DNA from: Verrucomicrobiales bacterium
GTDB lineage: Bacteria > Verrucomicrobiota > Verrucomicrobiia > Limisphaerales > J093
Assembly (NCBI GenBank): GCA_024233215.1
Contig: JACKPW010000047.1
Location: 1-20,131 of the forward strand
DNA: 20,131 nt
Reading direction: 5' to 3'
Below are positions 1 through 6,855 of the stretch, one piece after another. Position 1 is the stretch's first letter, and the number at the start of each line of letters is the position of its first letter. A model generated the notes under the pieces. That model worked only from the letters and a program-made list of their open reading frames with translations. It had not been told where the DNA came from and searched no databases. The position numbers and the translations under genes were made by a program.

Positions 1-914
1 GGCTGAGTCGGCTTTGCCTGCTTCAGGTGTTGTTCCAGGAATGCCTCAACCGCGCGTGGTACTTCCGGGTCCTGAAAGCCTCCGTGCCCACCGCCCTTCA
101 CCGTATGGAACGTCACCGGCACGCCGGCCTCCTCCAACGCCGCCTCCAGCAACTCGCTTTGATGGTGCGGCACCAGCGGGTCCGAGTCGCCGTGCACGAT
201 CAGGAACGGGGGATCACCGGCGCTGACGTAGGTAATCGGGTTCGCGCGGGCGACCCGATCGGCGTGCTGGCGAATGTCCCCGCCGATGAGTTTCGACTCC
301 GGCGAATCCGGGAGGTTGTGGACCATGCCGTTCGGGAGGCGGTGCGCGTCCATCTGGAGAAAATCCGTCGGCCCGAAGAAATCCACCACGGCCTGCACGG
401 CGCTGGACTGGTCCAGGTTCGGCCCGGTGTCGAAGGTGCGAAGGTCACCGGTGGTCCCGAGCAGGGCGACGAGGTGGCCGCCCGCGGAGGAACCCCAAAC
501 GGCGAAGCGGGCGGGATCGAGGTGGTGGGTGGTGGCGTTGGCCCGCAACCAGCGGATGGCCGCCTTGCAGTCCTCGATCTGGGCCGGGAAGATGGCGTGC
601 TGGCTCAGCCGGTAGTTCAGCGACGCGACGGCGAATCCCCGGTTCAGGTAAGGCAGCGCCGGGCAGTTTTCCTTGCTTCCGCCCAGCCACGCGCCGCCGT
701 GAATCCAGATCAGCACCGGAAAGGGCCCGTCGCCTTCGGGCACGAAGAGGTCGAGCTTCTGGCGCTCATGGCCGTCGGGCACGTAAGCCGCATTGCGGAG
801 CACGGTGGTGCCTTCGGGGAGGGAGGGGGCACGGCGCGGCTGCGCCTGCGTGGCAGGAGCATTGGCCCAAAACAGGGCGAGGACGCCGACGAGGACGGAC
901 GGGCTGAGTTGCAT
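1..914 (-). CDS. Exported alpha/beta-hydrolase esterase (BD-FAE / acetyl-esterase type), 3' end outside window
   Basis: Reading the minus strand from the ATG at 914 gives 304 codons with no stop before the window edge, so the C-terminus is missing, probably by only a few residues because all catalytic motifs are present. Residues 1-25 form a signal peptide (hydrophobic VLVGVLALFWA, then AQAQ-type cleavage). The fold is an alpha/beta hydrolase of the esterase/lipase type: oxyanion motif HGGAW at 72-76, nucleophile elbow G-S-S-A-G at 141-145 (Ser143), acid HGDSDPLVP (Asp245), and catalytic His277 in GGGHGG. Relatives hydrolyse acetyl or other short acyl esters on polysaccharides or small molecules; the substrate cannot be read here. 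No strong Shine-Dalgarno precedes the ATG. It is preceded by an intergenic inverted repeat at 1016-1165. Family assignment is firm; location (periplasm or outside) is inferred from the signal peptide. Confidence 0.9.
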   Translation of the reverse strand, partial: MQLSPSVLVGVLALFWANAPATQAQPRRAPSLPEGTTVLRNAAYVPDGHERQKLDLFVPEGDGPFPVLIWIHGGAWLGGSKENCPALPYLNRGFAVASLNYRLSQHAIFPAQIEDCKAAIRWLRANATTHHLDPARFAVWGSSAGGHLVALLGTTGDLRTFDTGPNLDQSSAVQAVVDFFGPTDFLQMDAHRLPNGMVHNLPDSPESKLIGGDIRQHADRVARANPITYVSAGDPPFLIVHGDSDPLVPHHQSELLEAALEEAGVPVTFHTVKGGGHGGFQDPEVPRAVEAFLEQHLKQAKPTQ

Positions 915-1308
915 GGCGGAAGCATATTTCAGCCGAGGAAACCACTGCAAGCGACGGCAGGATCCGACGGTGGGCGCACGACACCGAAGTTCACATAGCC
1001 GCGGCAATTCGAATTCTCACAGAAGGGAACGAAGGAAACGAAGCGAGGCAAGGCCTTGGGATCTCCCCATCGGATGCGCCACCGTCCCCCTCAATGGGGT
1101 CCGGCTCTTGATCTCCCGTGGTGCATTTCCGTCCCGGCATCGTGCCCTTCGTTTCCTTCTGTGAGCTCTGATTTCGGTGACGAACTCGGCTTTGGATGAG
1201 GTTTTCGGATGTCGTTACCAGCCCGCAAGTCACACAAAGGCCGTTCTTCAAGCCATTTCACCCCCCTTGAGCCCCGGGGTCGTGCGCCCTCCGACGGCGC
1301 CATCCCGA
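915..1308. other. Intergenic region, no gene seen apart from the family A repeat
   Basis: This 394-nt stretch lies between the esterase start and the end of the small membrane gene. Its only structure I can support is the inverted repeat at 1016-1165, with a 10-bp palindrome AATTCGAATT at 1006-1015 directly abutting the left arm. Open frames crossing it in both directions encode Arg/Pro/Ser-rich low-complexity peptides that match no family. I found no convincing sigma-70 promoter for the esterase. Confidence 0.6.
1016..1165. repeat. Inverted pair of 9-nt-periodic GAAGG repeats (family A)
   Basis: The arm 1016-1040 reads as three 9-nt units sharing GAAGG (CTCACAGAAGG, then GAACGAAGG, then AAACG...). 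The arm 1141-1165 is its reverse complement with 22 of 25 positions matching. The 100-nt loop between them holds a perfect palindrome CAAGGCCTTG at 1049-1058. The element lies between the small membrane gene (ends at 1309) and the esterase start (914). A third arm copy occurs at 14481-14505, with 24 of 25 bases identical to the reverse complement of 1138-1162, so this is a dispersed repeat family and not a chance hairpin. No ORF is plausible inside it. Function unknown. Confidence 0.8.
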
Positions 1309-1590
1309 TTACCATGCAAGTTGCCAGCCGTAGTTGCGGCAAATCCGATAGAAACTGCCGATGATCACTGCGAGCCATATCGCGGGATGGACGTTGACCA
1401 GTTGCAGCAGGAACGGAACAGGCGACGTCTCCAGCCACTTGGAGTGGAAGAACATGGGATCCAGTCCCACCGCCATCCGTTGAAGCTGGTGGCCAAGGAC
1501 GGACAGGGCAAGGCAGCCGCCCAGAACCAGAAGGCTGTTCTCAACCAGCCTGGCTGGCCGCGTCGCTTCAGATTGCTGCCGCTCCCTCAT
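1309..1590 (-). CDS. Small predicted inner-membrane protein, unknown function
   Basis: A 93-residue ORF with a charged N-terminus (MRERQQSEATR), a first hydrophobic segment around residues 17-36 (SLLVLGGCLALSVLG), a Trp/Pro-containing loop, and a second segment around 64-80 (PAIWLAVIIGSFY), ending in an aromatic and basic tail. This is consistent with a two-pass membrane protein with short cytoplasmic ends. Codon third positions are mostly G or C, as in neighbouring genes, which favours a real gene over a random frame. GGGAAG sits about 7 nt before the ATG and could serve as a ribosome site. I recognise no family. It is transcribed towards the esterase, but the 394-nt gap with a repeat argues against one tight operon. 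Confidence 0.6.
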   Translation of the reverse strand: MRERQQSEATRPARLVENSLLVLGGCLALSVLGHQLQRMAVGLDPMFFHSKWLETSPVPFLLQLVNVHPAIWLAVIIGSFYRICRNYGWQLAW

Positions 1591-1847
1591 GTGTGCTTCC
1601 CAACCGTTTCTGCTCGGATCGCTCGCTGGACGAAGCGAACCGTCCTCCCGTTGCTGGGTTATGTCAACAGGGTGGATTTGGCGCCTTCCGGCCCGGCCTT
1701 CTCACTCGCAGACAAGGCTGTCCGCGCTCCCCGCGTGATGCCGGCGAGGCCCTTTGGCGTTGACACCGGGACGGGGTTGGATTCCCCTGCCGCGGGCGTG
1801 ACAGATGGTCGTGCCCGCATTAGATTCGCAAAGAAATCGAGAGCATT

Positions 1848-2324
1848 ATGAAAAAGGTGATTCTGATTGTGGTCCTGCTCGCGCTGGTCGTGGCCGGGGG
1901 CGTTGGCTACAAGTTTTACAAGGACGGCTATTTCGGCAGCATTGCCAGGGTGGAGCCCGGTCCGGCGGAGAAACGCTTTGACTCCGCCTCGCCCGAGGTC
2001 AAGGCCAAGGTCCAAAAAGCCTTCGACGCCATCAAAGCGGATGACCTCGGCCTCGCGCTGGCGATCCTGGACGATCTGTCCTTCGAACTGGTTCCGGAAG
2101 TCGATATCACGGTGGATCAGCAGGCCAGCCTGATGGACCTGGCGCAGCAGATCCGGACCAAGCTGGGCGACGACGCTGATGCCGCCATGGAAGAGGGCAT
2201 GAAGAAGCTCGAAGCCATGAAGGAAGCTGCCGACTCCGCCGGGGCGGACGCCAAGGAGGCGGTTGAAGGCGCGGTGCAAGGCGCGGTGGACGCGGTTACC
2301 GGCGCGGCGACCGGCAATCAATAG
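1848..2324 (+). CDS. Single-pass membrane-anchored protein with Ala/Glu-rich helical tail, unknown function
   Basis: 158 residues. MKK is followed by a strong hydrophobic segment (VILIVVLLALVVAGGVG, about residues 4-20) with no clear cleavage site, so an uncleaved N-terminal anchor is likely, with the remainder in the periplasm. Residues 45-125 are charged and helix-prone (repeated ALAILDDL, AMEEGMKKLEAMKEAAD). The last 35 residues are an Ala/Gly/Val-rich stretch (AVEGAVQGAVDAVTGAATG) like the amphipathic 11-mer helices of LEA-type or YtxH-like stress proteins, but that resemblance is compositional only. The ATG is preceded by GAGAG as a weak ribosome site. It stands alone between divergent and convergent neighbours. 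No enzymatic motif is visible. Confidence 0.75.
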   Translation: MKKVILIVVLLALVVAGGVGYKFYKDGYFGSIARVEPGPAEKRFDSASPEVKAKVQKAFDAIKADDLGLALAILDDLSFELVPEVDITVDQQASLMDLAQQIRTKLGDDADAAMEEGMKKLEAMKEAADSAGADAKEAVEGAVQGAVDAVTGAATGNQ

Positions 2325-2366
2325 GGCCGCACGACCAGGCGCCACTCAGCCGTCTCCAAGCAATCC

Positions 2367-2520
2367 AACCACGAATAGACACCAATCCGCACGAATGAAG
2401 ATGCGGCTTTCAGGACCGGTACGGCCGCCGCATGGGGGCAACCAGGTGGTGACAGAGCTCGGAACCTGCTTTCCCGCGAAATGCCGTCCTGTTCGTGTCC
2501 ATTCGTGTTCATTCGTGGTT
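2367..2520. repeat. Inverted pair of 10-nt-periodic CACGAAT repeats (family B)
   Basis: The right arm 2491-2520, read on the minus strand, is AACCACGAATGA followed by ACACGAATGG and ACACGAA: three units of one decamer. The left arm 2367-2396 is a degenerate version that matches it at 23 of 30 positions and starts with the identical AACCACGAAT. The 94-nt loop contains its own perfect stem, ATGCGGC (2401-2407) with GCCGCAT (2427-2433). The element lies between the convergent 3' ends of the anchored protein gene (2324) and deoC (2601). Its design is the same as the repeats at 1016-1165 and 18956-19049, but the unit sequence is unrelated. Function unknown. Confidence 0.8.
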
Positions 2521-2549
2521 CTCTGCTGAATGGTTACGGCTGAGCCCGC

Positions 2550-2592
2550 AAGGCGCCCTTGGGGAAACCCGGCGGGCGCCTTTCGGTTTTCC
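2550..2592 (+). terminator. Probable intrinsic terminator between convergent genes
   Basis: AAGGCGCCC (2550-2558) and GGGCGCCTT (2574-2582) form a perfect 9-bp GC-rich stem around a 15-nt loop, followed on the plus strand by TCGGTTTTCC. The T run is short and interrupted, so termination strength is uncertain. It would end transcription from the plus-strand gene at 1848-2324. Reading from deoC on the minus strand, the stem is not followed by a T run. It could limit read-through in both directions. Confidence 0.5.
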
Positions 2593-2600
2593 GCGCAGTT

Positions 2601-3377
2601 TCAGTAGCCGCCCCGACCGATCTCACCGTCTCCCGCAGAATCCGGCGAAGGCCTCTCCGCCGCCGCTTCGCGCCGGCGGTATTCGTCCAGCATCGCGGCG
2701 GTCGCGGTAGCCCCGCAACGGGTGCCGCCCAAATCCCGTACCTTGATCAACCCATCGAGGTCGCGCACACCGCCGGCCGCCTTCACTTGGACCTTGGGGG
2801 AACAGCTCGCACGCATCAGGCGCAGGTCGGCCTCGGTCGCGCCCCGGTAGTTGTAGCTTCCGTCCGGCTGCTTCACGAAGCCGTAACCGGTCGAGGTCTT
2901 CACGAACTCCGCCCCGGCCCGTTCACAGATTTCACACAGCTTCACCTTCAGGTCGTCCGACGGCAGGAAATCGTTTTCCAGGATCACCTTCACGAGCGCG
3001 CCGTTTGAATGTGCTTCCTCGCAAACCGCCCGCACATCCGCTTCCACGAACTCCCAGTCGCCGGACAGGGCCTTGCCGAGGTTGATGACCATGTCGATCT
3101 CGACGGCGCCATCGCGACAGGCGATTGCGGTTTCAAACCGCTTGACCTCGGGGCTGGAACCGCCGTGCGGAAACCCGACCACCGTGCCGACCGCCACCCC
3201 GGTTCCCGCCAGCAACTCCACCGCACGCTTCACGGCATACGGCTTGATGCAGACCGAGACCACGCGGTACTTCGCCGCCAGTCGACAGCCTTCCTCCAGG
3301 TCGCCGTCGGTCATCGTGGGATGCAGCAGCGAGTGGTCGATCATCCCGGCGAGTTCTTCGTAAGTGTATTTCATCAT
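2601..3377 (-). CDS. deoC: Deoxyribose-phosphate aldolase
   Basis: This class I (Schiff-base) aldolase cleaves 2-deoxy-D-ribose 5-phosphate to acetaldehyde and glyceraldehyde 3-phosphate in cytosolic deoxynucleoside catabolism. The 258-residue product has the family pattern: MIDHSLLHP near the N-terminus (12-20), VVGFPHGG (66-73), proton-relay Asp95 in EIDMVINLG, Schiff-base Lys160 in FVKTSTGYG, and Lys199 in VQVKAAGGVRD. A short insertion (about residues 167-178, FVKQPDGSYNYR) follows the catalytic strand; I believe a subset of bacterial DeoC proteins has it. Two adjacent ATG codons (3377, 3374) are possible starts. After about residue 232 the tail is low-complexity, and its last residues (GRGGY) plus stop are encoded by a GTAGCCG repeat copy at 2604-2618. 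No other deo or nucleoside genes are adjacent. Confidence 0.95.
   Translation of the reverse strand: MMKYTYEELAGMIDHSLLHPTMTDGDLEEGCRLAAKYRVVSVCIKPYAVKRAVELLAGTGVAVGTVVGFPHGGSSPEVKRFETAIACRDGAVEIDMVINLGKALSGDWEFVEADVRAVCEEAHSNGALVKVILENDFLPSDDLKVKLCEICERAGAEFVKTSTGYGFVKQPDGSYNYRGATEADLRLMRASCSPKVQVKAAGGVRDLDGLIKVRDLGGTRCGATATAAMLDEYRRREAAAERPSPDSAGDGEIGRGGY
2604..2618 (+). repeat. GTAGCCG-family repeat fragment overlapping the deoC 3' end
   Basis: The 15-nt sequence GTAGCCGCCCCGACC is identical to 19155-19169 in the palindromic element at 19134-19253. Here it lies inside deoC on the opposite strand, immediately upstream of the TGA, so it encodes the terminal GRGGY residues. The complementary half of the hairpin (GGTCGGGG) is absent. 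A 15-nt match in 20 kb is only mildly surprising by chance, but the position at a gene end and the presence of other family members support kinship. Confidence 0.45.
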
Positions 3378-3385
3378 TCCACGGG

Positions 3386-3409
3386 GTAGCCGCCGACGTT
3401 AGTCGGCGC
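3386..3409 (+). repeat. GTAGCCG hairpin repeat, solo copy
   Basis: GTAGC (3386-3390) is followed by a perfect hairpin: stem CGCCGAC (3391-3397), loop GTTA, stem GTCGGCG (3402-3408). The minus-strand sequence of 19232-19209 has the same layout, GTAGCCG, two bases, GACGTTAGTC, two bases, CGC. The variable pairs are CC/GG here and TG/CA there, so the stem is conserved by compensatory change. It lies in the 103-nt gap just upstream of deoC (start 3377), between it and the oxidoreductase gene. A degenerate inverted copy may follow near 3440-3475 (GCGGACTGACC...GTCCG). Confidence 0.65.
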
Positions 3410-3480
3410 AATAACCTTCCACCGTCCCGGACACGAATGCGCGGACTGACCTTCGCGGCCACCGTCCGAGCCGGTTGGGC

Positions 3481-4080
3481 TCATTCCGCCGACGGCAGGT
3501 TCGCCGTCACGGCCTCGGCCACCTCGGCCAGCCACTGCGCGCGCTGTTCGGGTGTGCTCACGATGACCGGGGAGAAGTTGCGACGGAAGACATTCGTGAC
3601 GCCGCACAGGCCGAACACGACCTTCCGCCAGTGCACTTCCAACGGATCGCCGAACAAGGCCTCCTCCTTTTCCTGCGGCGTGTTGGCGGTGTTGAACACC
3701 ATTCCCACCCGGGCCTTGAGCAGCCCCACCGGCTTGGCGCCACCCTGGCCGTCGGGGACGAAGTTGTAGGCGCGCCCGGCCCGCAACACGCGGTCCACCC
3801 AACCGCACAGGATCGCCGGCGGTCGACTCCAGTAATTGGGATGCACGAACACCAGCGCGTCCGTGGTGCACACCTCGTCCACTGCGGCAGCCAGGGAATC
3901 GGGCAGGGCCGCGTCACGGGCCAGTTCGGCGGTGCGCAGGCAGGGATCGAACGGTTCCTGGTACAGATCGCGCAACGTCACGGTGTGGCCGAGCTCGGTG
4001 GCGGTGGTGACCACGGTTTCAGCGATGGCGTGGTTGAAGCTCCCCGGGGTGGGATGCGCCAGAATCAACAGCACTTTCAT
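3481..4080 (-). CDS. Flavodoxin-fold NAD(P)H oxidoreductase (quinone reductase / KefF-YwrO-like)
   Basis: 199 residues from the ATG at 4080. This start puts the first beta strand (MKVLLILAHPTPGSFN) at the N-terminus as usual in the family; an upstream in-frame ATG at 4215 would add a 45-residue unrelated extension. The flavodoxin-2 fold is shown by the flavin-phosphate loop HPTPGSFN (residues 9-16) and the active-site segment HPNYWSRPPAILCGWVDRVL followed by RAGRAYNF, which binds flavin and substrate. Such enzymes are cytosolic and reduce quinones or similar electrophiles by two electrons using NAD(P)H; some regulate Kef potassium channels, but no kef gene is present here. The gene lies upstream of deoC on the same strand, separated by 103 nt holding a hairpin repeat. 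Substrate not determinable. Confidence 0.88.
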   Translation of the reverse strand: MKVLLILAHPTPGSFNHAIAETVVTTATELGHTVTLRDLYQEPFDPCLRTAELARDAALPDSLAAAVDEVCTTDALVFVHPNYWSRPPAILCGWVDRVLRAGRAYNFVPDGQGGAKPVGLLKARVGMVFNTANTPQEKEEALFGDPLEVHWRKVVFGLCGVTNVFRRNFSPVIVSTPEQRAQWLAEVAEAVTANLPSAE

Positions 4081-4203
4081 CCGCCCGATCTTCCCAGAAT
4101 CCCCCGGGCTTTCACAAGCCGCCACGGCTCGGGACCGACAGTCAATAGCCGCATTGAGGTTATCGATTAGCGACGGCTCAAAGCGTGGCTTACCTGATGC
4201 GCC

Positions 4204-4392
4204 ATGAAAACGCATCGTCGTCTGTCACACCCCGCCCGGCGCCTCTGGCTGTCGCTGTCCCTGTCGTCCCTGCTGGCAATCGGGGGCCTCACGCTGGCAC
4301 GGGTCCGTTGTCCGGCGAAGTGTGGCTCCACCGTGGTGGTCCTCACCCCCGATGAACTCGCGCGGGCCCGCGCGGTGCTGCCGGGCATTTGA
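4204..4392 (+). CDS. Small exported Cys-containing protein, unknown
   Basis: A 62-residue ORF with a basic N-terminus (MKTHRRLSHPARR), a hydrophobic core (LSLSSLLAIGGLTLA, about residues 17-32) and a 30-residue remainder with two cysteines in CPAKCGSTVVVLTPDELARARAVLPGI. Third codon positions are GC-rich, as in neighbouring genes. It lies 30 nt before the FAD oxidoreductase on the same strand, so it may be its leader cistron. Cleavage after LARVR would leave a very small peptide; a lipoprotein is unlikely because no clear lipobox precedes the first Cys. It is divergent from the oxidoreductase gene starting at 4080. I recognise no family, and a non-coding stretch cannot be excluded. Confidence 0.45.
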   Translation: MKTHRRLSHPARRLWLSLSLSSLLAIGGLTLARVRCPAKCGSTVVVLTPDELARARAVLPGI

Positions 4393-4422
4393 AGATTCCC
4401 TCCAACGGTCGGTTGCCGCTAA

Positions 4423-6549
4423 ATGCGGCCCATGAATTACCGCAACCTCATTGCCGCCGCGGTTGCCTGGGCACTGCTGAGTTCGAGTCTTGGCGCCGCA
4501 ACCTACGACGTCGTGGTCTACGGCGGCACCTCGGCCGGGGTGATGGCCGCCGTGCAGGCGAAGCGGATGGGTCGATCCGTCATTCTCGTCTGCCCGGACC
4601 AGCATCTCGGCGGCCTGTCCAGCGGCGGGCTCGGTTGGACTGACACCGGTAACAAGGCCGTTATTGGGGGGCTGGCGCGTCAGTTCTATCACCGGGTCTG
4701 GCAGCATTATCAGGGACCGGACGCCTGGAAATGGCAGGCGCGCGAGGAATACGGCAACCGTGGCCAGGGCACGCCGGCCATCGACGGCGCGGAGCGGACC
4801 ATGTGGATCTTCGAGCCGCACGTGGCGGAGCAGGTCTTCGAGGATTTTATCCGTGAGAACGACATTCCGGTGCAGCGAAACCTCTGGCTCGACCGCGAAC
4901 ACGGCGTCGTCAAGGAGAACGGCCGCATTGTTGAGATCACCCTGCTCGACGGCGAATCCTTCACCGGTATGTCGGTTCGCGGCAGGATGTTCATCGACGC
5001 CACTTACGAGGGCGATCTGCTGGCGGCCGCCGGCGTCGATTACACGGTCGGGCGCGAGGCACAGAGCGTTTATGATGAGAAATGGAACGGGGTCCAGACG
5101 GGCGTGTTGCATCACCGCCATCACTTCGGCGTACTGAAGCAGAAGATCGATCCCTACGTCGTGCCGGGCGATCCCGCCAGCGGCGTGTTGCCCAACGTCA
5201 GCGCCGAACCGCCCGGGGAGTACGGTTCCGGCGACCGCCGCCTCCAAGCCTACTGCTTCCGCATGTGCCTGACGGATCGGCCGGAAAACCGGGTCCCGTT
5301 TCCGAAGCCCGAGGGTTACGACGCCGGTCAGTACGAGCTGTTGTTGCGCATCTTCGACGCCGGCTGGGACGAGGTCTTCCAGAAGTTCGATCCCATTCCG
5401 AACCACAAGACCGACACGAACAACCACGGCCCGATGAGCACCGATTACATCGGCGCCAACTATGACTATCCCGAGGCCTCCTATGCACGGCGCCGCGAGA
5501 TCATTCAGGCGCACGCGCGCTACCAGCAAGGTTGGCTGTGGTTCATCGCGCACGATCCCCGCGTGCCGGCCAGGTTCCGCGAGCGCATGAACCAATGGGG
5601 CCTGGCGAAGGATGAATTCACCGACAACGGCAACTGGCCGCATCAGATCTACGTGCGCGAAGCCCGCCGGATGATCGGGCGGTTCGTCATGACGGAGAAC
5701 GAACTGCTCCGACGCCGTCCCACGCCGGAATCCGTGGGCATGGGTTCGTACACCATCGATTCCCACAACGTGCAGCGTTACATCACACCGGACGGCTCCG
5801 TGCAGAACGAGGGCGACATCGGGGTGGGCACGCCGGGGCCGTATGAGATTGCCTATGGCGCGCTGGTGCCGAAGAAGGGCCAGGCGGATAACCTGCTGGT
5901 GCCGGTTTGTGTCTCGGCGTCGCACATCGCGTTTGGATCGATCCGGATGGAGCCGGTCTTCATGATTCTGGGCCAGTCCGCTGCGACGGCCGCTTCCCTC
6001 GCCCTCGACGCGGATCTTTCCGTCCAGGACGTGCCTTACGCCCGACTGCGGCAACGGCTCTTGCGCGACGGGCAGGTGCTGGAAGCCGACACTCCCGCGG
6101 AAAGGACCGCGGGGGCCGCGATCGATCCCGCCAAATTGCCGGGCATTGTGGTGGACGACGACCAGGCGGTTCTCACGGGCGATTGGCAGATCAGCCGATC
6201 TGTCGGCAGTTGGGTTGGGAATGGCTACCGGCACGATGGCAACCAGCACGATCCGCAAGCCACCGCTGCCTTTGCTACCAAGCTGCCCAAGGCCGCCCTC
6301 TACGAAGTCCGCCTGGCCTATTCTGCCCACGACAATCGCAGCAGTGCAGTCCGGGTGACAGTCGACAACGGCTCGTCCATCACGGTTCGCCGGTTGAACC
6401 AGAAGAAGGCTCCCCCCATCGAGGGGCTTTGGGCTTCCTTGGGCACGTTCGAGTTCCCCGCCGGAAAGCCGGTTTCGGTAACCGTCTCCAACCAGGGCGC
6501 GAACGGATACGTCGTCATCGACGCGGTGCAGTGGTTGTCCCACCCGTAA
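4423..6549 (+). CDS. Secreted FAD-dependent oxidoreductase with C-terminal golvesin/xanthan-lyase-like domain
   Basis: 708 residues. A signal peptide (about 1-26, ending SSSLGAA) precedes a Rossmann dinucleotide-binding strand (TYDVVVYGGTSAGVMAA, Gly34/Gly35/Gly39). The FAD_oxidored (PF12831-type) body carries the family pattern LGGLSSGGLGWTDTG (62-76), FIDATYEGDLLAAAG near 189-203, and a C-terminal FAD-closing segment (AFGSIRMEPVFMILGQSAATAA). Residues about 575-706 are a beta-rich module starting VVDDDQAVLTGDW and containing YEVRLAYSAHDNRSSAVRVTV, which matches the golvesin C-terminal-like/xanthan lyase accessory domain. Such proteins abound in Verrucomicrobiota and Planctomycetota near glycan-degradation genes; their substrates are largely unknown. 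The start could instead be the ATG at 4432; neither has a clear ribosome site. A long frame on the opposite strand is a codon-bias shadow. Confidence 0.92.
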   Translation: MRPMNYRNLIAAAVAWALLSSSLGAATYDVVVYGGTSAGVMAAVQAKRMGRSVILVCPDQHLGGLSSGGLGWTDTGNKAVIGGLARQFYHRVWQHYQGPDAWKWQAREEYGNRGQGTPAIDGAERTMWIFEPHVAEQVFEDFIRENDIPVQRNLWLDREHGVVKENGRIVEITLLDGESFTGMSVRGRMFIDATYEGDLLAAAGVDYTVGREAQSVYDEKWNGVQTGVLHHRHHFGVLKQKIDPYVVPGDPASGVLPNVSAEPPGEYGSGDRRLQAYCFRMCLTDRPENRVPFPKPEGYDAGQYELLLRIFDAGWDEVFQKFDPIPNHKTDTNNHGPMSTDYIGANYDYPEASYARRREIIQAHARYQQGWLWFIAHDPRVPARFRERMNQWGLAKDEFTDNGNWPHQIYVREARRMIGRFVMTENELLRRRPTPESVGMGSYTIDSHNVQRYITPDGSVQNEGDIGVGTPGPYEIAYGALVPKKGQADNLLVPVCVSASHIAFGSIRMEPVFMILGQSAATAASLALDADLSVQDVPYARLRQRLLRDGQVLEADTPAERTAGAAIDPAKLPGIVVDDDQAVLTGDWQISRSVGSWVGNGYRHDGNQHDPQATAAFATKLPKAALYEVRLAYSAHDNRSSAVRVTVDNGSSITVRRLNQKKAPPIEGLWASLGTFEFPAGKPVSVTVSNQGANGYVVIDAVQWLSHP

Positions 6550-6657
6550 CGCCGCGGCGACGTCGGACCGTCTGCTCCACGCCACACGGGTGGCTGTCCC
6601 TGGAACAGGGGAGGTAAACGCTCCACTCAGGTTGCATCCTGGAAGGTGTGAACCTAA

Positions 6658-6855
6658 CTTTCGAGCGTTATTGATGCCCAGCAGGCGTACGAGAATGGCA
6701 TTCGGACCGGTGATCTGCTGACCGGGACGGCGCATTCCGGCGACAGCGTCACGGTCAGCCTGCCGGAAGGCCAGAGCCTCGACGGCTACAACGCGATCTC
6801 GGTCTGGTGCGTTGACTTTGCCATCAACTTCGGTTCCGGCACGTTCCAACCGTAA
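6658..6855 (+). pseudogene. Remnant of a DM13-domain protein (C-terminal half only)
   Basis: The frame ending at TAA 6853-6855 is open back to a TAA at 6655 and has no ATG, GTG or TTG start. It reads ...DLLTGTAHSGD, then SVTVSLPEGQSLDGYNAI, then SVWCVDFAINFGSGTFQP. This matches the second half of the DM13 domain (PF10517; sequence-predicted redox or electron-transfer role): L-x-G-T, a LP-x-G-x-x-x-x-x-Y stretch, then the signature V/I-W-C near the end with F-x-x-x-F-G. The first half (normally with a DF and GPDL motif) is absent in all three forward frames upstream to 6550. I therefore call it a truncated relic, possibly left by a deletion fused to the 3' side of the FAD gene. Confidence 0.7.

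Noticed and set aside
1760..1826. TTGACA at 1760-1765 as a -35 box for the gene at 1848
   Set aside because: No -10-like hexamer lies 16-19 nt downstream; the nearest, TAGATT near 1820, is more than 50 nt away.
4225..6849. An 874-codon open frame on the minus strand opposite the FAD oxidoreductase
   Set aside because: It mirrors the codon bias of the real gene, is rich in Arg, Gly, Val and His without any domain, and the opposite strand encodes a clear FAD enzyme.
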